From Coptis chinensis (Eukaryota; Streptophyta; Magnoliopsida; Ranunculales; Ranunculaceae), in contig CM027377.1 in the NCBI GenBank assembly GCA_015680905.1, positions 64,129,501-64,193,500 on the forward strand: a stretch of 64,000 nucleotides of DNA. The letters are read 5' to 3'. The notes beneath the pieces are model-generated. The model saw only the letters and a program-made list of their open reading frames with translations. It searched no databases and was not told where the DNA came from. The position numbers were made by a program, and so were the translations under genes. How positions within the stretch are numbered: position 1 is the first letter of the stretch; the number at the start of each line of letters is the position of its first letter. Of this stretch, positions 44,626 to 55,300 are shown one piece after another.

Positions 44626-46013
44626 AGCGGGAGATAAGGTAAGTTTACATTCTAGTTAGTGTCTGTTTATGTCCCAAGTAATTTGATTCTTGTTAACCCC
44701 ATAATGGGAGGAACTCTTATAGAGTTGCGTCAGTTTTTATATTAGTATGTTTTAATCTTGTTTTGTTTTGCCAGATACAATAAATTTCACGCGTTTCCAT
44801 GGTATTTTTCTACCCTCTTTATTTAAATGCTTTGAGGACAAAGCATCTTTGCTGTTTTTGGGGGCATAGAAACACGATGTAATTAAGGCATCTTGTTAGG
44901 ATATAAATATGTATAATATGCATTTGTTTTCTAGTTAAAATTTCAAAAAATTCAAAAATATAAATAAATAAGTTATGCTATACACTTAGGAATATTGGTA
45001 TTGTTTTCTTTCTCTATGCTATTAATAATCTAGAAGTCTCACATAGCTTTTGCATTAGAATAATTGTTAGAAACTTAGGTTAAGATGTAGATAATAATCT
45101 TTGCATCTATCTATAAATATATTACATGACTATCTATGATTGTTAGCAGCAAGTTTCTAAACTCTAGGCTAGAGTACTTATTTTACAAATCCTGTAAGAA
45201 TATAGCCTAAAGCCTTATATGAGTGGAACATTTGAGAAATGACACAAGGGAGAAGTAAAATCTGGATAGAGAAATCACACGTCCACTTGCTTGATCACTA
45301 TGCCATATCTTAAGCGAGAATTTAGGCCCTCTTTGGATCGATATAACCAGAAATTCGAACCTATGAATTATTTTCCACTAGTCGCCCCTCTGAAATCCCC
45401 GCAACACCTAATAAAGACCTCTAGCTCAATTAGGAATAGGTTAGTGTGATAGTAAGTGGCAGATGTGTTTGATTGACTTTGGCTTCCTTGTTGTTATTGA
45501 GATTGTAAGGTAAAGTGTGCCCACTTCGCGACAATGGATGGAGTAAATAAACTTGAGTGGAAAAATCGAGTGTTGTATCTTGACTATTATTGTGAGAACC
45601 TACTTAAGGACGCTTATTCGAGTTTCAGAAATGAACACGCTAGGCATTTCAAAGTATTACTCATTGTATATATGTTTATTGTAGATGATTGATTATTATG
45701 CATATATTAGCTTAGGTTTTCGACTTGATTACTCTATATGCATTGCTAGTGAGAGGTATAGTTAATTTAGAGCATGAATAAGGAAATAATAGTTTTATTT
45801 CTTAATCGTTGTAGTATAGATGAAGTTTGTGAGTACCTTCATGGAAAAAACTCTCACGAGGCTATAACTTCGTCCACTAGGGAATTCCTAGTGGTTTAAG
45901 GCCTTGTTGTATATGGTCAATGCAATCGCGACTCATAAACGATAGTAGATAGAACTCCATTTTGGTCACTTATTCTAATTTCTCATCTTTGCTTGAGGAC
46001 AAGCAAAATGCTG
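44626..46013 (+). other. element C: non-coding tract before the 3' LTR
   Basis: No gene. It is collinear with 17401-19166 and 29003-30811 but shorter in its A-rich middle. TTTGAGGACAAAGCATC followed by a G-run (44856-44864) echoes the true polypurine region. TTGCTTGAGGACAAGCAAAA precedes the tract itself. Confidence 0.6.
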
Positions 46014-46026
46014 TTTGGGGGTGGTT
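46014..46026 (+). other. polypurine tract of element C
   Basis: TTTGGGGGTGGTT directly before TGATAACAGCC at 46027, identical to A and B. Confidence 0.82.
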
Positions 46027-47613
46027 TGATAACAGCCAAAAACTGTAGTTTTAACCCTGTAATAGTCATACTTTTAGACCAATTATGTGAGTAATAATTA
46101 AGAGTTAATACTGATTACGTGTTTTTATGCGTTCCAGGCTTCAAAGTCAATTATGTACAGAAATGTGCCACTTTGATGAGATAAAGGAGCAATGGTTGGT
46201 TGCTAAGGAGTTTTGTGATTAAAGGTCAAGATTCAAGAAGACAAAGCCTTTCTAAAGCCCGGTCAAAGCTGAAAAGTCAAAGTCAACGCGGGCAGAAACA
46301 CCACACAAAGTCAGCAGAACTTCCGAAGGCCGTATCTTTGGACTCAGACCTCCGAATTGGATATACCTTATGTCAAAACGACCGACTCGGAAAGAGCTTT
46401 CCAATGGTCCAAGCTTTGGCCCAATCAGAGGAGTAGAATGGGACGAAAAGTCTGTTAAAGCTAACTGCAGCTGAAGAGGCCTTTTTGGACTGAAAGAATT
46501 GGGTTTTGGGCCTGATTCTCTGACCCAAAACATGGCTCCAAGCCCATGCACGATTTTTGGATCTGAAACATATAAAAACAAAAGCTTAGCTCTTTGTTAA
46601 TGGTAGATAGTTATACCTAGATTAAAAATTTGATTAGTTAGCCTCCATTAATTAGTTTTAGAACTTAGTTTTAGAATTTCAATTAGTTAATTAATTAGTT
46701 TTTCATATCTTGTTTTAGATCTAGTTTCATGTTTAATTAATTACTTTAGAACAAAGTAGATTATTAATTTAGTATTTGAATCATTGTTTTATTATACATT
46801 AGATTAATAAAAAAGTGTTCTTGGTAATCTACTTTCATTTTCCATTTACTTATTTAGTTCAATTATTAGATTCAATTATTTGTCTTTATTAGATTGAAAT
46901 AATTTTTGCATGAGTAGTTTCCATTTGAGTTTAAACAAGTAAAGTTCAAATCTTTATATAATGTCTTGTTCGAATTTGATTGGGAATGATAGCGTGATGA
47001 TTCTCGGCTAAACCTCCATTAGAGGGGGTTGAGAAGCCTTGATGAAAACTTGATTCCGATTATCGTAGAGTCGTTGTAATTTCCTTTCCACTCTAGAAAT
47101 GATTAGTTCACCATGAGAATGGGTGTAATCGTTAACATGCTAGTTATGAATTGGTAGAAATGCCATGTGTAATTAGGGATTAGGAACAACCCAGTTATTC
47201 ATGAAGCGATTCAATTCGGATTACGATGATTAAATGGTTAGTGGATTAAGTTGAGCTAAGGTGGAATCAATCCCCTCTAACTCCTTATCATAGAATCGAC
47301 GTAGTATTCCCATAGTTGTTTAAATAGTCGACTAGTTGCATCTTGTGGGTAGTTGCATCGTAGTCTAGTTATCATTTCATAAATCTCTCATTAGACTTAG
47401 AGTAGAGTAATTAGACTAGAAAACACAGCATGCGGAAGGACTAGGAGTGGAACAAACTTTCTACTCCACTATATCTGTTCAATAGATCGAGAGTAGAACA
47501 ATCTTTGATAAATTTAGCCACGTAATACAAGTTTTAGTTTACTTACGTTTTGGTTTCATCGTTCATTTCGTAGGTAAACTTTATCTTTGATATATATCTT
47601 TTTACATTTATCA
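46027..47613 (+). repeat. 3' LTR of element C
   Basis: 1587 bp, the same length as the 5' LTR. It ends TTTATCA and is followed by the target duplication TCAAT. The TATA-like box is at 46570-46577. Confidence 0.92.
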
Positions 47614-47745
47614 TCAATGTTGAAGGAGTGCATTGGATCCTCATTATTGTGAACTTTGTCACGTGGACTGTTCAAACCTATGACTCATTGGAGAAGCCGA
47701 AGGATGGTGCCATCTGGACTCTGGACCCCACACCATATTTGACTA
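47614..47745 (+). pseudogene. Ulp1/C48-like protease gene, copy 2, second part (broken off)
   Basis: It continues the exon cut at 35316. EGVHWILIIVNFVTWTVQTY carries the catalytic histidine and, unlike copy 1, the Trp after it. AIWTLDPTP carries the aspartate. Similarity to copy 1 stops near 47745, so the nucleophile cysteine part (4302-4304 in copy 1) is missing. The junction may mark a deletion or rearrangement. Confidence 0.7.
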
Positions 47746-47837
47746 TACTAGTATTCACTTTCATCAAAACCAAAGGGCCATATAAAACAAGTTTGAAACT
47801 CCTAAACATTCGTCATACAAATTACTCCAGATCACCA

Positions 47838-48809
47838 TATTCGTCTTCATCGTAGAATTTCAAGAGATCCACATGGTAGAGTATATGTGATGCATGGGTC
47901 CTTTGGCTTTGCAGGCACATAGGACTTACGCCCACTTCCACCCATTCCTAGATGTGGTCGTTTTTAGAGTAGATACGCCTTCCATTCAATGTCCTAAGAA
48001 TCTGTCATAGCCTCATCGTATTTTCTTTTCAACTACACAAGATTTGAACACAGATTTATTGCATATAACATACAACATAAACAGGCAACAATAACTTTTC
48101 CTTTCTTTATATATCAAATACTATTATATATTTCAAAACCATATTTATTACCTTTTTTCCTTGGCTATCCATGGATGCTTGGCACGGTGGTGGAAATGGC
48201 AGTGCTTCCAGGTGTGGTGGTCTTTTAGAAACATCATAGTCTTCTGGACTTTTGAATTCACCATAGAACTTAAGTGCATAAACCACGCTTGGGAATATAA
48301 TAAACCTCATTTCTTTTGGCCTTTTCTGCATTAGTGTAAAACATCCTTTTACAGTCACATCCCATCTTATACAGATACCTAGCCATAAAATTTACATCAA
48401 AACGCCAATTCCTGAGCAAGTCTATGTCCGAAACTAACTTGTGAAATTCTCGATTCACCACCGCTTCCATATTGAGCTCGAAGTTGTACAACTTGTTAAT
48501 TGTCACCATGAAAATCTCCATCAAATGGGCCAAAGTCTCTAGATCCGGACATAGAGGGGTATGGGGATGGTAACTACGGAAATTAAGGTATCCATTATTG
48601 TTACATATAGCCACAACTACTTCAGGTCTTTTGCCAATAATCCAGTACCCGTCAAATGTGCTCATCTCTACATGAATTTTCCTCCAATAGTTGGATTTCA
48701 TTATACAATAATTCCTTTCTTGAGTCTTTTCATAATCAACATCATGGTATAATTCAGAAGGACTTTGATATGCTTTAATGACCATGGCTGAAACAAAAAG
48801 CCAAAACAA
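47838..48809 (-). pseudogene. unrecognised minus-strand plant gene, probably broken
   Basis: The open stretch 48270-48809 (180 residues, Met codons at 48809 and 48783) reads AMVIKAYQSPSELYHDVDYE, STFDGYWIIGKRPEVVVAIC, CPDLETLAHLMEIFMVTINK, FDVNFMARYLYKMGCDCKRM. A second frame overlapping its end (48107-48358) has MRFIIFPSVVYALKFYGEFK, SPEDYDVSKRPPHLEALPFP, then MDSQGKK followed by GTAATA, a good donor near 48150. The two frames probably belong to one gene with a shift near 48290. Acceptor-like TTGTGTAG near 48028 is followed by KYDEAMTDS and, further on, GRKSYVPAKPKDPC, with stops between. I recognise no family. It is not obviously transposon-derived. Confidence 0.4.
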
Positions 48810-48818
48810 ATCTATATA

Positions 48819-49162
48819 AGTTCACTTTAGAGAGCATACTACAGTTTAACTGAACTGAACATGATCATATTAAGACATCTTATCTCCCAAGTACGACACT
48901 ATATACGTCCACTTCAGACAGCGTCCTACAGTTTACGCTCACTGTACATGATCATATCAAGACATCTTATCTCCCAAGTACAACACTATATAAGTCCACT
49001 TTAGACAGCGTACTACAGTTTACATGAACTGAACATGATAATATAAAGACATCTTATCTCATATGTACGACACTATTTAAGTTCACTTTAGATAATGTAC
49101 TACAGTTTAACTGAACTGAATATGATCATAGTAAGGCATCTTATCTCAAATGTACAACTTCA
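48819..49162. repeat. 87-bp tandem repeat, four copies
   Basis: Copies start at 48819, 48906, 48993 and 49080, spaced exactly 87 bases. Each has CACTT(T/C)AGA, CTACAGTTTA, ATGAT(C/A)ATA and GACATCTTATCTC-type blocks. The array begins about 10 bases upstream of the first Met codon of the minus-strand gene, so it lies in its promoter or leader. Confidence 0.9.
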
Positions 49163-49380
49163 TATGGTGTTGTAAAATTTGTATTTGGATAACCTTAAAA
49201 TACACGTTTAATACGATTTTCATCCCTATTTTGCTTTACTTTTACAACATGTGGAAAGAATCCAATGATCAAAGTGACTTGGGACATATAGGCTGTTGGA
49301 ATTAAATTGACATTTAACTCAAATGTAACAAAAACATTTATAAGCGTAAACAGTTAATTTTAGCCTATTATCAAGCACAC
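49163..49380. other. unique spacer between minisatellite and LTR array
   Basis: No gene or repeat is recognised. It ends ..CAAGCACAC directly before the first TGATAAGAGCCC of the array. Confidence 0.4.
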
Positions 49381-52300
49381 TGATAAGAGCCCAAAAATAT
49401 AGTTTTAACTCCTTAACAATAATACTTTTAGACAAATTATGCGAGTAATAAATAAGAATTAATACTGATTACGTGCTTTTATGTATTTCAGGCTTTGGAG
49501 TCAATTATGTGCAGAAATGATTCACTTTTACGAGATAAAGGAGCAAGAGTTGGTTGCTAAGAATTTCTGTGATTAAAGGCCAAGATTCAAGGAGAAAAAA
49601 CCTTTTTAAAGCCCGGTCAAAGTTGAAAAGTCAAAGTCAACGCGGGTAGAAACAACGCATAAAAGTCAGCAAAATTTCCGAAGACCGTATGTTTGGACTC
49701 AGACCTCGAAATTGGGCCTACCTTACATCAAAATGACTGACTCGGAAAGAGCTTTCCAGTGGTTCAAGCCTTGACCCAATCAGAGGAGCAGAAGTGGACG
49801 AATAGTCTGCTAAAGTCAAATCTACCTGAAAAGGGCTCTGTGGAATGAAGAGATTGGGTTTTGGGCTTGATTTTCCGGCCCAAAACATAGCTCCTCAGCC
49901 CATGCACGAAAATATGGATCTGGTCTCCTCCATTTCAAGACAGAAGACTGAGCTCTTAAGCATTCGAGTTTTTAGTTAGCCATTAGCCAATAATTTTAGA
50001 TCTAGTTTTAGACTCCATTAATTAGTTTCAATAGCTTGTTTTAGATCTAGTTTTTACCGTTCAATTAAGTAGTGTTAGAACAAAAGTAGATTATTATTTA
50101 GAATCACTATTAGTTTTATAATAAAGTATTAGTTTTCATCTCAATTTAGTTTATTTGATTAAATTCTTATTTAGTTTTAGTTGTTTTAAATTCATAAATT
50201 AGGTTGTCTTCATTTGATAATTAGTTAAATCAAAATTATAGTTCCAAATTAGTTTTGAATATTGTTTTAGTATGTTCATTTGGAATCATTAGATTATTAT
50301 TCATTAGATCTAATTTTGACCATTTAGTTATTAATCATTTCGTAGTTATTAATTTAGTTTTGAATTCTTGATTAGTTCAAATTAGTAAATTTACAATCTT
50401 TATATCATGTCTTGCTTAAATTTGTATAGAAATGATAGTTTAATGACTCAAGGCTAAACCTCCATTAGAGGGGTTTGAGGAAGCCTTGATAAAAACTTGA
50501 TTTTGTTAGCTTAGAAATCGTCGTGATAATCTATTCAATTCTAGAAAGTAATTAGTTCACCAAGAGAATGGGTTTGATTGATTCAAATGCTAGTTATTAT
50601 TTGGTAGAGATTGCCATGAATAATTAGGAATTAGAAATACAATTTTGTTATGCGAAAACATTGAAATTTGGATCACGACGAATCTTTGCTAGTTAATTAA
50701 GTCGAGTTAAGGTGGAATCAATTCCCCTTAATTCCTTATCATATAATCAAATTAGAAATTTCGTAGTTTGAATTATCGTATCTTATTAGTATAATTCACA
50801 TCGTAATATAATTTCCATCATACTCTCATTAACATTGGATAGACCGATAACCTTAATAAACGTTAATTCTAAAGAACTAGGAGTGGAACGAATTCTTTAC
50901 TCCAACTCTAGCTCGATAGCATCGAAAGTAGAAAACTTTGTTGTTCTAACAGAGACATTAAACCCACCCACCCAACCCTTGGCAACTGATAAGAGCCCAA
51001 AACTGTAGTTATAAACTTTTAGACCAATTATGCGAGTAATAAATAAGAGTTAATGCTGATTACGTGATTTTATGTATTTCAGGCATTGGAGTTAATTATG
51101 TGCAGAAATGTGTCACTTTTACGAGATAAAGGAGCAAGGGTTGGTTGCTAAGAAGTTCAGTGATTAAAGGCCAAGATTCAAGGAGAAAAATCTTTTTAAA
51201 TCCCGGTCAAAACTGAAAAGTCAAAGTCAACGCTGCGGGCAAAAAAGTAACAAAAAGTCGTGAGAATTTCGAAGACCGTATTTGACTCAGATATCGGAAT
51301 TGGGCCAATCTTACGTCAAAACGACCGGCTCGGAAAGAGCTTTACAGTGGTTCAAGCCTTGACCCAATTAGAGGAGCAGAAATAGACGAATAATCTGCTA
51401 AAGTCAAATCCAGCTGAAAAGGGCTCTGTGGACTGAAGAGATTGGGTTTTGGGATCGATTTTCCGGCCCAAAACATAGCTCCTCAGCCCATGTATGAAAA
51501 TATGGATCTGGTCTCCTCCATTTCAAGACAGAAGTCTGAGCTCTTAAGCATTTGAGTTTTTAGTTAGCCATTAGCCAATAATTTTAGATCTACTTTTAGA
51601 CTCCATTAATTAGTTTCAATAGCTTGTTTTAGATCTAGTTTTTACCGTTCAATTAAGTAGTGTGAGAACAAAAGTAGATTATTATTTAGAATCACTATTA
51701 GTTTTATAATAAAGTATTAGTTTTCATCTCAATTTAGTTTATTTGATTAAATTCTTATTTAGTTTTAGTTATTTTAAATTCATAAATTAGGTTGTCTTCA
51801 TTTGATAATTAGTTAAATCATAATTATAGTTCCAAATTAGTTTTAAATATTGTTTTAGTACGTTCATTTGGAATCATTAGATTATTATTCATTAGATCTA
51901 ATTTCGACCATTTAGTTATTAATCATTTCGTAGTAATTAATTTAGTTTTGAATTCTTGATTAGTTCAAATTAGTAAATTTACAATCTTTATATCATGTCT
52001 TGGTTAAATTCGTATAGAAATGATAGTTTAATGACTCAAGGCTAAACATCTATTAGAGGGGTTTGAGGAAGCCTTGATAAAAACTTGATTTTGTTAGCTT
52101 AGAAATCGTCGTGATAATCTATTTAATTCTAGAAAGTAATTAGTTCACCATGAGAATGGGTTTGATTGCTTCACATGCTAGTTATTATTTGGTAAAGATT
52201 GCCATGAATAATTAGGGATTACAAATACCATTTTGTTATGCGAAAGTAGTGAAATTTAGATCACGATGAATCTAAAGCTAGTTAATTAAATTAAGTCAAG

Positions 52301-55300
52301 GTGGAATCAATTCCCCTAATTCCTTATCATATAATAAAATTAGAAATTCCGTAGTTTGAATTATCGTATCTTATTAGTATAATTCACATCGTCATATAAT
52401 TTCCATCATACTCTCATTAACTTTGGATAGACCGATAACCTTAGTAAACGTTAATTCTAAAGAACTACGAGTGGAACGAATTCTTTACTCCAACTCTAGC
52501 TCGATAGCATCGAGAGTAGAAAACTTTGTTGTTCTAACAGAGACATTAAACCCACCCACCCACCCCTTGGCAACTGATAAGAGCCCAAAACTGTAGTTAT
52601 AAACTTTTAGACCAATTATGCGAGTAATAAATAAAAGTTAATGCTGATTACGTGATTTTATGTATTTCAGGCATTGGAGTTAATTATGTGCAGAAATGTG
52701 TCACTTTTACGAGATAAAGGAGCAAGGGTTGGTTGCTAAGAAGTTCAGTGATTAAAGGCCAAGATTCAAGGAGAAAAAGCTTTTTAAATCCCGGTCAAAA
52801 CTGAAAAGTCAAAGTCAACGAGGCAGCAAAACAAGTACAAAAGTCAAAGAGAATTTCGAAGACCGTATCTTTGGACTCAGATATCGGAATTGGGCCTATC
52901 TTACGTCAAAACAACCGGCTCGGAAAGAGCTTTACAGTGGTCCAAGCCTTGACCCAATCAGAGGAGCAGAAGTAGACGAATAATCTGCTAAAGTCAAATC
53001 CAGCTGAAAAGGGCTCTGTGGACTGAAGAGATTGGGTTTTGGGATCGATTTTCCGGCCCAAAACTTAGCTCCTCAGCCCATGCATGAAAATATGGATCTG
53101 GTCTCCTCCATTTCAAGACAGAAGTCTGAGCTCTTAAGCATTCGAGTTTTTAGTTAGCCATTAGCCAATAATTTTAGATCTACTTTTAGACTCCATTAAT
53201 TAGTTTCAATAGCTTGTTTTAGATCTAGTTTTTGGATTCATTTAAGTAGTGTGAGAACAAAAGTAGATTATTATTTAGAATCACTATTAGTTTTATAATA
53301 AAGTATTAGTTTTCATCTCAATTTAGTTTATTTGATTAAATTCTTATTTAGTTTTAGTTATTTTAAATTCATAAATTAGGTTGTCTTCATTTGATAATTA
53401 GTTAAATCATAATTATAGTTCCAAATTAGTTTTAAATATTGTTTTAGTACGTTCATTTGGAATCATTAGATTATTATTCATTAGATCTAATTTCGACCAT
53501 TTAGTTATTAATCATTTCGTAGTAATTAATTTAGTTTTGAATTCTTGATTAGTTCAAATTAGTAAATTTACAATCTTTATATCATGTCTTGGTTAAATTC
53601 GTATAGAAATGATAGTTTAATGACTCAAGGCTAAACATTTATTAGAGGGTTTGAGGAAGCCTTGATAAAAACTTGATTTTGTTAGCTTAGAAATCGTCGT
53701 GATAATCTATTTAATTCTAGAAAGTAATTAGTTCACCATGAGAATGGGTTTGATTGCTTCACATGCTAGTTATTATTTGGTAAAGATTGCCATGAATAAT
53801 TAGGGATTACAAATACCATTTTGTTATGCGAAAGTAGTGAAATTTAGATCACGATGAATCTCCGCTAGTTAATTAAGTCGAGTCAAGGTGGAATCAATTC
53901 CCCCTAATTCCTTATCATATAATAAAATTAGAAATTCCGTAGTTTGAATTATCGTATCTTATTAGTATAATTCACATCGTAATATAATTTCCATCATACT
54001 CTCATTAACTTTGGATAGACCGATAACCTTAGTAAACGTTAATTCTAAAGAACTACGAGTGGAACGAATTCTTTACTCCAACTCTAGCTCGATAGCATCG
54101 AGAGTAGAAAACTTTGTTGTTCTAACAGAGACATTAAACCCACCCACCCACCCCCTTGCAAACTGATAAGAGCCCAAAACTGTAGTTATAAACTTTTAGA
54201 CCAATTATGCGAGTAATAAATAAAAGTTAATGCTGATTACGTGATTTTATGTATTTCAGGCATTGGAGTTAATTATGTGCAGAAATGTGTCACTTTTACG
54301 AGATAAAGGAGCAAGGGTTGGTTGCTAAGAAGTTCAGTGATTAAAGGCCAAGATTCAAGGAGAAAAAGCTTTTTAAATCCCGGTCAAAACTGAAAAGTCA
54401 AAGTCAACGCGGGCAGAAACAGCGCACAAAAGTCAGCAGAATTTCCGAAGACCGTATCTTTGGACTCAGATATCGGAATTGGGCCTATCTTACGTCAAAA
54501 CAACCGGCTCGGAAAGAGCTTTACAGTGGTCCAAGCCTTGACCCAATCAGAGGAGCAGAAGTAGACGAATAATCTGCTAAAGTCAAATCCAGCTGAAAAG
54601 GGCTCTGTGGACTGAAGAGATTGGGTTTTGGGATCGATTTTCCGGCCCAAAACTTAGCTCCTCAGCCCATGCATGAAAATATGGATCTGGTCTCCTCCAT
54701 TTCAAGACAGAAGTCTGAGCTCTTAAGCATTCGAGTTTTTAGTTAGCCATTAGCCAATAATTTTAGATCTACTTTTAGACTCCATTAATTAGTTTCAATA
54801 GCTTGTTTTAGATCTAGTTTTTACCGTTCATTTAAGTAGTGTGAGAACAAAAGTAGATTATTATTTAGAATCACTATTAGTTTTATAATAAAGTATTAGT
54901 TTTCATCTCAATTTAGTTTATTTGATTAAATTCTTATTTAGTTTTAGTTATTTTAAATTCATAAATTAGGTTGTCTTCATTTGATAATTAGTTAAATCAT
55001 AATTATAGTTCCAAATTAGTTTTAAATATTGTTTTAAAATGCGTTCATTTGGAATCATTAGATTATTATTCATTAGATCTAATTTCGACCATTTAGTTAT
55101 TAATCATTTCGTAGTAATTAATTTAGTTTTGAATTCTTGATTAGTTCAAATTAGTAAATTTACAATCTTTATATCATGTCTTGGTTAAATTCGTATAGAA
55201 ATGATAGTTTAATGACTCAAGGCTAAACATTTATTAGAGGGGTTTGAGGAAGCCTTGATAAAAACTTGATTTTGTTAGCTTAGAAATCGTCGTGATAATC

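Larger units (their letters stand above)
35317..47613 (+). mobile_element. element C: complete Athila-like, pol-less LTR retrotransposon
   Basis: Length is 12,297 bp, with equal LTRs (35317-36903 and 46027-47613, 1587 bp each), primer site 36906-36918 and polypurine tract 46014-46026. An exact 5-bp duplication TCAAT flanks it. The order is leader, gag, protease, tail, ORF2, GC-rich array, ORF3, non-coding tract. The LTRs differ by roughly 2-3% by eye, mostly in the first 500 bases, so this is a fairly recent insertion. ORF2 is nearly whole; the other coding parts have several breaks. As in A and B, reverse transcriptase, RNase H and integrase are absent, so it must have moved with enzymes made elsewhere. 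Confidence 0.9.
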
